From positions 1,674,516 through 1,738,515 of the forward strand of contig NW_019091364.1 of NCBI RefSeq assembly GCF_001949145.1: a stretch of 64,000 nt of DNA. Reading direction: 5' to 3'. The notes beneath the pieces are model-generated. The model did not search any database, was not told the DNA's origin, and worked only from the letters and a program-made list of their open reading frames with translations. Numbering within the stretch: position 1 is the first letter of the stretch; every line of letters begins with the position of its first letter. Position numbers and translations under genes: made by a program. Origin of the DNA: Acanthaster planci (lineage: Eukaryota; Echinodermata; Asteroidea; Valvatida; Acanthasteridae). This document shows, in pieces, positions 12,101 to 20,460 of the stretch.

Positions 12101-12768
12101 ACAGTCAGGACTTTAATATGTTTAACAGGTACAGAATCCAGTTGCTGAATGCAGGCCTATGTCTTTTAACTTAGAGACAAATACTGATCGAGAGAAACAG
12201 ACACATCAGACAACTCACACTCACATAGTAACAAGTTTATGTTACTGTCTGTCCACAAACACAACAGTCATGACAATGTCACACCAGCTGACCATTAGGA
12301 CATATTTGCAAATAACAAGGTACCCAATCACAGCTCATCGATTCATGACTATTCCTCTTCCAAGTCCCACTTTTAGGAAACTAAACCTTCAGTTGTCATG
12401 GCTGTGAAACTGAAAGAATCTGCTTTCATGAGCCGATACGGCCGAGGTGAGGACTGGATTCTTGGGGGAAATGAGTGGAAAAACCCAAGTCTATTTTTCT
12501 AAAAGTGATCTCAATGTAACAACTGACATTAGTCACAATCCATTAAATCAATTAAGAAGTTTAACTGGTCATGCTATTTGAATGTCAATGAATAATGGCG
12601 CGTAAAGTCCACCGGCGCGGCAAGGACGGATTTTAAATTGAATACATTTTGCAATTTACCTTGATGAACGGCCACATTGCAAACTTGCCCGTCGCAATAA
12701 ACCAAGGGATTTTCTGTCCAGCCGCGTTCATCCCCGCAAACACAGCATCCCCCAATCATCTCCTTCAT
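2867..12768 (-). CDS. MLLT10: AF10/AF17-family PHD-finger chromatin reader (MLLT10/MLLT6 orthologue), complete
   Basis: Nuclear cofactor of the DOT1L histone H3K79 methyltransferase. Thirteen coding exons on the minus strand: 12768-12660, 11568-11489, 11111-11057, 10229-10120, 9815-9712, 8974-8881, 8719-7357, 6825-6714, 6389-6298, 5849-5623, 5270-4804, 3660-3516, 3130-2867. All boundaries are GT-AG, phases agree, and the sum is 3222 nt (1073 residues plus stop), close to the roughly 1070-1090 residues of human AF10/AF17. Seen: PHD1 (about 8-56), zinc knuckle and extended PHD2 (about 64-180, Cys/His ligands intact), FTNANF motif (309-314), RGRK patch, OM-LZ region (about 683-745), and a Gln/His-type C-terminus. 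The start at 12768 gives MKEM, the start of human AF17; no upstream in-frame ATG is visible before a possible 3' splice site at about 12778, so an upstream first exon is not excluded. A single pre-duplication gene is expected in an invertebrate, so it is equally related to MLLT10 and MLLT6. Confidence 0.93.
3516..3660 (-). CDS. MLLT10: AF10 coding exon 12
   Basis: Ends with VQQHLTP, which joins exon 13 EHQHLVYQMMQ to rebuild the human AF10 C-terminal motif QQLTPEQHQTFLYQLMQ. That junction is direct support for the GTTAGT donor. Acceptor CATCTCCACAG. Confidence 0.9.
4804..5270 (-). CDS. MLLT10: AF10 coding exon 11: low-complexity Pro/Gly/Ala/His region
   Basis: A 467-nt GC-rich exon encoding Ser/Asn/His- then Pro/Gly/Ala-rich sequence, with repeated (R/D)(L/M)TP motifs near the end (LTPGHGP, MTPSQD, MTPVQ). 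Acceptor TCTGGTTAG, donor GTAAAT. Phase 0 to 2 fits exons 10 and 12. Confidence 0.88.
5623..5849 (-). CDS. MLLT10: AF10 coding exon 10: leucine zipper of OM-LZ
   Basis: Encodes the coiled coil ASLLSCLYQLRQENTRLEE and continues LAVNLRLSRPL, aligned with human LGMLKSLHQLQVENRRLEE and LLNAQLSVP. In AF10 this zipper is the DOT1L contact retained in leukaemic fusions. Acceptor TCCATTTCAG, donor GTAGCG (non-consensus at the last bases). Phase 1 to 0. Confidence 0.93.
5886..6145 (-). repeat. Three tandem ~85-bp tRNA-like (SINE-derived) units
   Basis: B-box-like complements start at 5891 (GACTCGAACCC), 5978 (GACTTGAATCT) and 6062 (GACATGAACCT), spaced 87 and 84 bp. Each is followed by a similar stretch (GGATT..CGCTT/CC, then AC/CTA). 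Read on the minus strand these are degenerate tRNA-like pol III promoter units. They lie in the intron between AF10 exons 9 and 10. Confidence 0.6.
6298..6389 (-). CDS. MLLT10: AF10 coding exon 9: octapeptide motif of OM-LZ
   Basis: Encodes MEQLLERQWDQGSEFLMQQA, matching the human octapeptide-motif region (LLERQWSEGQQFLLEQ) that together with the zipper binds DOT1L. Acceptor GTTTTCAG, donor GTAAGT, phase 2 to 1. Confidence 0.93.
6714..6825 (-). CDS. MLLT10: AF10 coding exon 8
   Basis: Encodes DSAIQDVFNMAGQSGLIGP and a Gln/Arg/Ser/His-containing tail ending EASQS. Acceptor TCTGCAG, donor GTAAGA. Phases 1 to 2 fit exons 7 and 9. Sequence is less conserved than the zipper, so the call rests mainly on frame continuity and splice sites. 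Confidence 0.82.
6991..7243 (+). mobile_element. MITE family A (hAT-like), copy 1
   Basis: A 253-bp element in the AF10 intron between exons 7 and 8. Left end CAGGGTTCTAGC, right end complementary to GAGTGTTCTAGC. It is the reverse complement, with good similarity over its length, of the element at 28604-28846. Flanking 8-mers are only partly alike (GCAGTGAT, ATGGTGAT). Terminal CAGGG and an 8-bp duplication are typical of hAT non-autonomous elements. Confidence 0.7.
7357..8719 (-). CDS. MLLT10: AF10 coding exon 7: long disordered middle region
   Basis: A 1363-nt exon (residues about 185-638), rich in Ser, Thr, Pro, Lys and Glu. Contains an Asp-Arg-Thr-Lys repeat tract (about 212-230), an Ala/Glu-rich helix (about 248-284), the conserved FTNANF motif, a basic RGRKSNSQK patch, a PTPTPTPT run, and a Lys/Arg-rich nuclear-localisation-like stretch. 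Acceptor TTCCCTCCCAG, donor GTAATT. In AF10/AF17 this middle region links the histone-reading fingers to the DOT1L-binding zipper. Confidence 0.9.
7726..7753 (+). other. G-quadruplex-type run inside AF10 exon 7 (antisense strand)
   Basis: Five G-runs of 3-5 bases separated by TT or TC on the plus strand. On the coding strand the run encodes a PTPTPTPT repeat. Any G4 would form on the template strand, not in the mRNA. Confidence 0.55.
8881..8974 (-). CDS. MLLT10: AF10 coding exon 6: end of PHD2
   Basis: Encodes AQQDGLLCEE and then NVKYTGYCSYHYTKL, the last zinc ligands of the extended PHD (human AGLLCEE, YCGYCKYHFSKL). Acceptor TTTCTTGCAG, donor GTAAGA, phase 2 to 0. Confidence 0.92.
9449..9472 (+). 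repeat. (CAAA)n microsatellite
   Basis: About six CAAA/AAAC units in an AF10 intron, running into a short CACC stretch. Confidence 0.85.
9712..9815 (-). CDS. MLLT10: AF10 coding exon 5: PHD2 core
   Basis: Encodes TCCLCMTKGRESKAA then ACMTCNKNGCRQSFHVT, with the Cys4-His-Cys ligands of the second PHD in order. Acceptor TTTCTTTAG, donor GTGAGT. Phase 0 to phase 2. No stop-to-stop frame here is long, so this exon is easily missed by ORF length alone. Confidence 0.93.
10120..10229 (-). CDS. MLLT10: AF10 coding exon 4: first half of extended PHD2
   Basis: Encodes WAHVVCALYIPEV and on through TMEPILLSSVP to ERYNK, matching the start of the AF10 extended PHD. Acceptor ends ACTAG, donor GTAAAG. The first two bases complete an Asn codon begun in exon 3. 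Confidence 0.93.
11057..11111 (-). CDS. MLLT10: AF10 coding exon 3: zinc-knuckle microexon (55 nt)
   Basis: A 55-nt exon encoding RCELCPQREGALKRTDSG, the knuckle between PHD1 and PHD2 (human RCELCPHKDGALKRTDNG). It was located because exons 2 and 4 do not join without it. Acceptor TTTGCTTTGCAG and donor GTAAGT are strong. Phase 0 to phase 1 restores the frame exactly. Confidence 0.92.
11489..11568 (-). CDS. MLLT10: AF10 coding exon 2: second half of PHD1
   Basis: Encodes CYGIVTVPTGPWYCRKCESQ and the following ERSARV, nearly identical to the human AF10 segment. Acceptor CTTCTTGTAG, donor GTAAGA. Enters in phase 1 and leaves in phase 0. Confidence 0.93.
11673..11723 (+). repeat. 17-bp tandem repeat, three copies
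   Basis: Unit TATGATGTGTGTTGTGG; the first copy differs by one base. Lies in the first AF10 intron. Confidence 0.85.
12660..12768 (-). CDS. MLLT10: AF10 coding exon 1: start codon and first half of PHD1
   Basis: Begins MKEMIGGCCVC and carries the first Cys pairs of PHD finger 1 (CCVCGDERGW, then PLVYCDG). Donor is GTAAAT after a phase-1 break in the Ala codon that follows VAVHQ. ATG at 12768 has A at -3. An acceptor-like TTTGATAG just upstream would allow a further 5' exon. Confidence 0.9.
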
Positions 12769-12935
12769 ATTGGAAAACCTATCAAACGCAGAATTCTCAC
12801 CAGCGAGTGGGAGAAAAGGAGGTTTTACGGCCCCAAAATGGGTCGCCTTCCCGTAAATCGTCCATTGATTCGAGGGCAGGATTTTTATTTTGTCCGAGCG
12901 CCAGGTCACTGAGTGTGCGCATTGACCTGAAGAAA

Positions 12936-12950
12936 ATGCATTATGGGTAA
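12936..12950 (-). promoter_or_regulatory. Candidate ZNF143 (SBS-like) site upstream of AF10
   Basis: Minus strand reads TTACCCATAATGCAT, which matches the CCCANNATGC core of the ZNF143/Staf site, about 170 nt upstream of the AF10 ATG. Such sites sit close to transcription starts in many animals. Motif match only. Confidence 0.3.
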
Positions 12951-14773
12951 AATGCTAGTGAGGTCAAAGAACTTTGCACCGGATGTAAGCGCTAGCAAGC
13001 GCACGTAACATCATCTTGTGTAGAATGAATGAATGTTACGGTATAATGATAATGATCATGTGGTAATCGTGCCTATAATATCACCACCTCAGGTCGTGAT
13101 GGTGATGTGTGATGTTGATGGGGGGGGGTGATTTTGATGGTGACAGGTGCATTCCGGTAGCTATGGGGGGTAACGTGATTGATGAGAATGACATGCTGTG
13201 AACTGATAATCGACAGACCTACCCCGGCGTAAGGCCCCGGCTTAGCAGATAAAGTGTTTATTAAATCGAGCGAGTGGCAGGTTTTGGCGATAAACAGCAG
13301 ATATTTTCATTTTCACAAATAATTAACATATGATTTCTGATAAAAGCTAAGAGAATCAATTTAGACAGGACGGTTTGTTAATAGGCCTTCGGGCCTTAAG
13401 CGGTAGCTAAAGAAATAAAGGTCGGGAATTGGGGCGATATGTACATGTATGAGTGTAGGCCTTATGTGCAAATGACCACGCCCATTCCCACTCCTATTCC
13501 ACCTCAAACAGCTAGCAAACTGTGCGTCCCGGCATATCCATCCATAGGCTACCCCAAACTTTTTAGACGAAACGCAAAGCCCGCTCCAATTATAAATCGA
13601 TGACCTGAGGGTGAATAAAGGTGTCATTCTCTGAAAACCCCTCTTCAAGTTCGCTTCAAGGTCCCGCCACAAAAGCTTAACTTTGCAGTTATGTTCATCT
13701 TTTGCCCCCGCTGAAGATGGGGCATTTGAGCCGCGCTCACTTGAAGGCCAGTGAATATAGGCCTTGTTGGCACTTTGCCAAGGACGACAATGTTGCACCC
13801 ACTGACGCTGGGACTCCTGTCGACCCCCCCCCCCCAAGGTTTGTGCATGTGGGGGAATGGAGACACCGGGGCAATTTTGGACGCAAAACATTACACCGTC
13901 AATGTTCTCATTTGTCTTTTTTAAGTTCACGAGCGGTTCGACGAGTTTTGAGCTGAAGAATACATCCCCTTCTGGTGCAGGTTTCGAGAGCACATGGGCG
14001 GATGGGGGGGGAGGGGGGGTTCACGGCGCCATCCCCTCCGAAAAGGAAGGCAAACACTTTTATTGAAAATAATGAGGGAAAGGTGATTTGTGGAGTCTAT
14101 TCCATCCTTCCAAAAGCTTGTAAAAAAACACACACACACGCACATAAATCTAGCCTAACCCCTCAGAAAGGCAATGGAAACTAATTTCCAATTTTTGGAC
14201 ACCGAAAACGTTGTTCTGGATCCACTTTTACCATGTAGACACTTTCTTTTCCCTGGGATAATTGGATACCCGATTGCTTCAGAAATTTCACTTTTTCCTT
14301 ATTTCAACTGGCGTTGAACGTTGGCATCGTAATTTTCTTTAAAGAGCATTATAACACACATTCCCATGACAATGAAGCTTCAGTGAATGCGTTCCGATCC
14401 GCCTAGAATCATCGCCTCGTTTTTCAGCAGTCATCACCGTTCCTGTATATATGTTGCCTAGCATTTGGAATCATTCCAACATGTCAAGGGGTAGCCGTTT
14501 TGCATGTCTCGTACCCATATTTTTGGCCAATACCCACTGAACTAACTTAGTACCTGCATCAGCATTCTCTCCATCAAATTCTACACGCCTGACAAAGGAC
14601 CTCCGGTACTGGATGGCGCATGACGGCTCCAGCCAAGTTCGGCACAAAATTGCGTGCGGAAACGACACTTATGCAAAGGATCGTGGGACGAGTCGAACAA
14701 AACCGACGCGCGCCCAAAATGGCCAGCCCCATACTTGACTACCCCTGGCCGCAGTGCATCATCCATATTGTCG

Positions 14774-15021
14774 TTCTATAAATTTGGGGTCCAAAGTTTG
14801 ACATTTTTCCGTCCCTGTTACCTCTGACAAGTACACCATGTGACATGTTTGACGAGGGATGTATCACTGAAATTGCTTTCAAACTTTTTATTTATTTGGC
14901 AGGTAATTTGCAGTACTTATGCAGTCTTGGAAATCAAAGAACGAGTTCTTAACATTAAATATCCTATGCCAGACGTAACAGGCAGGGACGGGAAAGCATT
15001 GGACCCCAAAATTTCTAGAAT
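14774..15021 (-). mobile_element. MITE family B, copy 1
   Basis: About 250 bp bounded by inverted ends (left TTCTATAAATTTGGGGTCC, right complementary to ATTCTAGAAATTTTGGGG). Internal sequence matches, in inverse orientation, the elements at 37598 and 48444, and directly the one at 56985. Confidence 0.65.
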
Positions 15022-17329
15022 GACCCATATGCATATAGTGTCGTCCAGTGTCGACATCGTATCGAATTTCAACTGTCTCATGGACTTTTGGCTTGTTGGC
15101 ATGGGATATAAACAGTGCATATAAAACCATAGCCTAATTGGATTTGCTACCACAAGTAATAAAACATTGTCACACGATTATAAACAAACTGTAGTTTTTC
15201 TTTTAATTGTTATATGAGCGTTTATACCTGCTACTCCCGTGGCAAAGTGCAGCAGGCTGCCAGTCTGAATACAGAATGTAGACATTTGAGCCACTGTATG
15301 TTCATATGGCCTTTTGGCCTGGTTTTAGGTTTCCGTCACGCACTGGAGAAATAATTGCGATTTAATTGGAGAGCGCTAACTTTATCAGGACAGATAGTGG
15401 ATGGGAGAGGAACTCAACATTTCATTTGCCACGACTCAGTGCAAAGGCAAGATATCAGAATTCTCCTTCCTCCCCCCCCAGTCACCCCCTATCTAAAAGT
15501 TTGACCCGAAATTCCCTCACGTCTCTGGGGGAGGGTCTTCATGAGACCCAGTGTGAGCATTTTGCCTCTCGTGCAATATCCATCAATCCTTCCCACATTG
15601 TTGAAATACAAACACACAAAATCCCCCAAAAGACCAACAAGCAAATCGTTGGAACCGTCAATGGATATTCAGATGATGTCATCATGACGCCAACCTTCTA
15701 ACAAAAAAACAATGGTAGTAGGACTAAACAGTCGTTATCCGGTACCTTTCGAAAAAATAATAAATCTGTTCACATCAACAGTTGAGGAGTGAATCACAGA
15801 TTACAGTTGGGTTGTTTTTCTAGGGTTTTCTGTATCTCAAAGTCATCAAGGACTTATTTTAATGGTAAAGGGAAAACAGCTGATTTTACGAGACACATTT
15901 TATAATAACGACATTTTAATCGAAACCTTTTTAGTACAAATATATTTTCTCTGTAGGTATGACTTCTTAAAGGTAACTTTTGCAAAACACGTGAACAGCG
16001 GTAAACAACCTGCGAAAATATATGTTTAGTCAATACATGGCATCTAACAAGAAAAAAAAACCAATGCTTCAGACATGCAAAGTTTCCAAGAGAATCCCCA
16101 TAATCCGTTACCATAGTTACTGCATACGTAATTGAAATCTGTGTGACTTGTTTTCCGTAATTGTTTTCCACAGTGGTACCGTGCCTTCGGTTAAACTAAC
16201 AGCGTAATTATTTGACAAGGTGACTTGTTTTCGTTGTTCTTATCATGTTCGACAACAGAAGAATTCGCACGATTTTCCTTGCACAAAGAGCCTATTGCTT
16301 TCTGGTTCCTGGGGAAACTCCATTATGAATGCTCAAAAATGTATAATGTACATTTCAACAACCAGAACCCTCCGTGTACCCAAAATTTGGCACCACGTAG
16401 AAAAGAACTAGGCATGTTGTGGACGACAACGTCGGCAAAAACAATTAGGAATCCCGTCATAAACGTGTAACACTCACAAGGTCCATGTTTCGATCACAGA
16501 ATCTAACAAGCAAAACACAGTATACAGACATTACATGATACACACGCGTACTTCAACCATTACATTATACTCATAACATAACGGGACGAGTGACCGACTG
16601 TTTTTTTCCCTGCAAAATGTTCTGCCGTCTTGAAAATATTCGTTATCTGCGCAAGGGAAAATGTCAGAGCTTCGAAGTTATCTATGCTGGGCAAGTAGGC
16701 CACTTGCTGGTTCTCGAAGTCCCCTTTCTCCGCCAGATATTTTTTACTGAGATATAATTTTCGAGTTGTATGTAGTAACGTTCTTGCAAAAGCAAGTTTA
16801 CTGAGGGTATCTGAGTGGTTGGCAGGTTTGTTATAAAGGTCACGGGGAAATTTGGCCCGAATCTTTTGATACCACTATATGCTGTCCCTCCCAACAAAAA
16901 AAAATCACGAACGTTTTCACATGCCAAAGCACATTAACTCGGCTCGCAATGTCGATCCATTCAAGTTCTAATAACGCGGGGGAAAATACAATTTTGGTTA
17001 GCCTTCGAAAACGTAAGGCAATCATCTTATGGCCTCTTCGGTTTATGTCACAGTGGACTGCAGTGAGAAAACGGTGAGATAAAGGCTGCACTGTAGGCCT
17101 ACATGTACTTGCAGTACACGGGAAAACATTGTGAACACTACGGTATGACTATTTAGCACTGGAGACAACATTGTATAACCGCTACTCTGGCAAGAAATAA
17201 CGAATTAAGAATAAACAGCTACATGATAACATGGTAAAACTCAATAATACCGATTAGCATTGTATCGCTCAATGGAATTTTCTATATCATTTAGACTCGC
17301 AAATGAAAGTCCTTGAGTCGAGTCGAGTA

Positions 17330-17373
17330 AAAAGATGGCGGTGAGCGGCGTTGTCGAATACGCATAGGCCACG
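17330..17373 (+). other. Orphan start-like site followed by a splice donor
   Basis: AAGATGGCGG (YY1-like and Kozak-like) opens a 10-codon frame ending in TAG, then ACG|GTGAGT forms a strong donor at 17374. No downstream plus-strand exon is recognised. It could be the first exon of a non-coding transcript antisense to the SKIDA1-like gene, or a remote 5' UTR exon of DNAJC1. Speculative. Confidence 0.25.
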
Positions 17374-17885
17374 GTGAGTGCATGCAGACAGACACGTACA
17401 TTGTAACACTAAACGGTGCGTGTAAGGCAGATTATAATAACACCAAAAGGGCTACATTTCGACCTTCACTGCTGTCGTTTCGTTTTCTGAAATCAATTTT
17501 ACCTCAATATGTGAGCCCGTTTACAAAAACGCCCAATCGCACGTTAATATATATGGCTTCGGCGGCATGACGTACAAAGTACAGAGTCTATGGTCATACT
17601 CCATTAAAGACAAAAAATGGAATGCAAGGAATACGTTCGATGTGAAAACATATACATGTACTCATGATAAGTGTCCAAATCATGGCAACTGGTTTACACA
17701 TCCTGGATTTTGCAGTATTATGGAGAGATGGTGTGGTGAAATAAAAAGTTGTATGCTTTACTTGATAGTATCAAATTTCTTAGGAGTGTGGGATTCAGGA
17801 GTCTGTTTTGGGTGAATGGGTGAACCAATAAATTTTCTCGGCTGTGATGGTGATAACGTTTTCCGTTCGAGATGGTGTCGGTTGG

Positions 17886-19607
17886 TCACGTTCGAGGTAG
17901 GGGTGGTTGGCCGATTCTCCATCGCCAGATCGGGTGGCCTGCCACCGGTGGCTGGCCCGGGTCGACCGAGGATCTGTAGGCGGGGTGGAGATCGTTGTTG
18001 CGCACGATGAGAGACGGAACGACAGGGAAAAGATCGCTCAATTTGAAGTGTGACACGGTGGGCAGGGCTTGGGACGTGGGAAAGTCCTTCTTTTGCCTCC
18101 TCTTGGTCTCTCCATTGAGTCGCTTCCTGTCCTTCTTGGACCCCTTCTTCTTACGGCCTCGACGCGACTTGGGTTTGTTCGTCCGCTTCTCGTCCAATTC
18201 CGTCTCTCTCTTCAGCCTTTTGATCTGTGCGTTGATGGACTCCAGGGCCTTCTCGAGAACCCGCACCGCTTTCTGAGGATCGCTGGGCAGCTGAAGCGTT
18301 TTCTCCGTGTGGCTATAGTCGCTTTCGGACCTCAAGTGGCGATTTTTGGAAGCGTTCCTCTTGCATTTCTTCCGGTGGCTTTTGCTGGAGTGGCGTGAAT
18401 GGGAATGTTCCCGGTCCTTTAGATGAGAACCGTTGCGGTGTAGGACGCAATCGTGACGGCTTGTTTTGGGTTTGCTCGACTTGTGGTGATGGCGTCGGTG
18501 TTTTCTTTTCGGTTGATCCACAGTGCTCTCGCTCAGAGACGAACTCTCAGTTCGTATCTGCTCCATTGCCACAATATCTTCTTTTTCAGTTTCCGGCGAG
18601 TGGGTTCCTACAACACTCTGCCATTCGACTTTCACAGTTTGGTGGCAATCCAGCGATTCTGAGGCCGACTTAAATCTCCCTCGGCCGTCCGACCTAGGCC
18701 TCTTGATGTCACCCGCGGTTGTCTCGCTGTTTGCCCACGTCCTGCGCCGTATCTTCAAGACGAGGGGCTGGGTGTCAGGAGGCTTCTCCGCGGTGGCAGT
18801 GCTCGGTGATATCCGTTCAGGACTCGGACGGGTTCCGGTCAAGCTTGAATTTACTGTCGTGTGTTCGTCTTGGCCGATGCTTCCCAGACCAAAATCGGTT
18901 TGCTTTGGCGAACTGTCATCGTCAGTGACTTCACCAAGAAATGGTAAATGTCCTGCACTCTCCTGTGCCAAATCAAATTCTGAGTCCTCGCGATCTGAAA
19001 GTGTAAAATTTGAGTACGCGCCATCTCCTGCCGAAGCAGAATTGCCGTCCAAGTTATTTTCATCAATGGGGGGAAGAAACGAGGACTTGGATGAGGCAGG
19101 GTTGGACAAAACCGAAGAATCGGAGAGATTGGAGTCAATCTCCAAACTGGAAATGTCACTTTCGCTGTCCTCGCTGGCCACATGGTTGTCTTGCAGGTGA
19201 CAAACAATCTTGGACTTGTAGACTCCAAGACGCTTCTGGAAACCGTTGACGAATGCCACGGGTTGGAGCGCGGGTGGGTGGGACAGAGGTACCGGGACTT
19301 GGGGCTGTCGATCGGCCGCAGCACACGGCGAACCAAGCAGGTGAGCCGCGGACTCAGGCCGTCTTGCCATTGTCGTTAACTCAGCGTCTGAGCTCGCTCC
19401 ACCAGCGATCCCCGAACCCCCATGCAATTTCTCAGTCCGAGTCTGACCGTGTCCTGTGACACAATCCACCACTGTGCCACACTGCTGCTCAGCATTCAGT
19501 CCAGTGTGCACTGTTCCCAAGGCAGGTTTTGTAAGCTTCATTCCCTCCCGTATCTCGTTATCAGTTCTCCACAGTTCACTGTCCGTCCCGTACCCGCCGA
19601 CCGCCAT
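17886..19607 (-). CDS. SKIDA1/EPOP-type C-terminal domain protein, single exon, no SKI domain
   Basis: 573 residues in one open frame. The last ~54 residues read VVPSLIVRNNDLHPAY, a short linker, then GHPIWRWRIG and PPLP. This closely follows the human SKIDA1 tail (PSLIIGRDGDLWPAY ... HPIWKWQLG ... PLP), which EPOP also shares; in EPOP this tail is reported to contact PRC2. Before it: an acidic Ser/Asp stretch (SEDSESDISSLEIDSNLSDS), a His/Lys-rich tract, a predicted short coiled coil (VLEKALESINAQIKRLKRE) and a strongly basic Lys/Arg cluster, suggesting a nuclear protein. The SKI/SNO/DAC domain that opens vertebrate SKIDA1 is not present. Start at 19607 is chosen for its strong context (AAGATGGCGG); an in-frame ATG lies at 19634, and the frame is open to an acceptor-like site at 19718, so a spliced-in N-terminal exon is possible. 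Orthology to SKIDA1 is further supported by the neighbouring AF10 gene. Confidence 0.8.
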   Translation of the reverse strand: MAVGGYGTDSELWRTDNEIREGMKLTKPALGTVHTGLNAEQQCGTVVDCVTGHGQTRTEKLHGGSGIAGGASSDAELTTMARRPESAAHLLGSPCAAADRQPQVPVPLSHPPALQPVAFVNGFQKRLGVYKSKIVCHLQDNHVASEDSESDISSLEIDSNLSDSSVLSNPASSKSSFLPPIDENNLDGNSASAGDGAYSNFTLSDREDSEFDLAQESAGHLPFLGEVTDDDSSPKQTDFGLGSIGQDEHTTVNSSLTGTRPSPERISPSTATAEKPPDTQPLVLKIRRRTWANSETTAGDIKRPRSDGRGRFKSASESLDCHQTVKVEWQSVVGTHSPETEKEDIVAMEQIRTESSSLSESTVDQPKRKHRRHHHKSSKPKTSRHDCVLHRNGSHLKDREHSHSRHSSKSHRKKCKRNASKNRHLRSESDYSHTEKTLQLPSDPQKAVRVLEKALESINAQIKRLKRETELDEKRTNKPKSRRGRKKKGSKKDRKRLNGETKRRQKKDFPTSQALPTVSHFKLSDLFPVVPSLIVRNNDLHPAYRSSVDPGQPPVAGHPIWRWRIGQPPLPRT

Positions 19608-19633
19608 CTTGCGCGTTAACACACAGCCCCTCA

Positions 19634-19713
19634 TTTCCACCCATGCAGCAGTTAAAAAACCGAGTAAATAAACCACACACACGGAGCGGCTCGCCTCAAC
19701 TGCGAACCGCCAT
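19634..19713 (-). promoter_or_regulatory. Upstream ATGs of the SKIDA1-like gene
   Basis: ATG at 19713 gives a 5-codon uORF ending in TGA. ATG at 19644 gives a 22-codon frame that overlaps the main ATG (19607) out of frame. An in-frame ATG lies at 19634. If all are in the mRNA, ribosome access to the main start would be restricted. The transcript start is unknown, so this is inference. Confidence 0.4.
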
Positions 19714-20280
19714 GAACGCTGCGAAGAAAACCAAAGGGGTTTTTTTAATTTTCGTGCACCTCGATGCTACGTGCACGTCGGTTTCCTCTGCACTGTAGTT
19801 CTTTCATTCACTGTTGGATTTGCCATAATTTTGCAGCACAAATCCGGGCAGGTCTACCTGCCACATAATTGCAATGTTGAACACGAATTTTAACAATGCT
19901 TCCGGATCACTTTCTTAAGCCACTATTCCTAACGTCGTAAGCCAGCTAATGCTGATATAGCTAGTTACGACTTAAACTAGACAAAATCTTCAGGAAATTC
20001 GATATCATCCTTCAATCACGATAAACCCCGATCTAGTTTCATGCTAGCTTTGCTCGATTCCAGCCGACAAGCTTCGTTTGGGGGTGTAAATTGCTCGGGT
20101 TATAAAACGGCATATTTCACGAATCATCATGGTCAATATCTCATGCAGCATCATACTGTAGAATGCTGCGCAGTTGAAAATGGCGATATATGACATGTTC
20201 TGGGCTTGAAACGGAATCGTTACTTTTTTCCTTTAATGTGAATTTGTTGGCTAAAACAAAACAGACAACGTACTTTCGGT

Positions 20281-20460
20281 TTTCATGCATGTACATGTAC
20301 ACGTATAACGGCAGTCTCCGTGTACACGAAACAAATACCGTACATGTACATGTACATGTACCTAAGCCCGCGTGGGTGTACATGTACATGTGTACATGTA
20401 CACTTGCAATGTACAGTACATGTACAGTATGGGAATGTACATGTACATGTGCACATGTTC
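20281..20460. repeat. TACATG/CATGTA palindromic microsatellite zone
   Basis: Dense runs of TACATG repeated two to four times, for example near 20341, 20378, 20416 and 20438. Being self-complementary, it yields long open Cys/Met/Tyr/Thr or His/Val frames on both strands; these are artefacts. Confidence 0.85.

Larger units (their letters stand above)
12769..17885. other. Intergenic region between the AF10 and SKIDA1-like genes
   Basis: Should contain the AF10 promoter or an upstream 5' exon and the 3' UTR of the SKIDA1-like gene. Holds poly-C/poly-G tracts, an ACAC run at 14131, a family B MITE (14774-15021) and an orphan start-like site at 17332. Frames of up to 210 residues (13361-13993, minus) show no domain and no coding bias that I can recognise. 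Confidence 0.6.

Noticed and set aside
13361-13993. 210-residue minus-strand open frame upstream of AF10
   Set aside because: No recognisable domain, overlaps poly-C/G tracts, and composition looks like non-coding DNA; an AF10 5' exon here could not be supported.
16220-17091. Overlapping frames at 16225-16470 (plus) and 16682-17091 (minus)
   Set aside because: Composition is somewhat protein-like, but there are no domains, no splice-site support and no partner exons.
18523-19200. 225-residue plus-strand frame
   Set aside because: Antisense of the SKIDA1-like gene; no domain.
18851-19336. 161-residue minus-strand frame
   Set aside because: Alternate-frame shadow of the SKIDA1-like gene, no similarity to known proteins.
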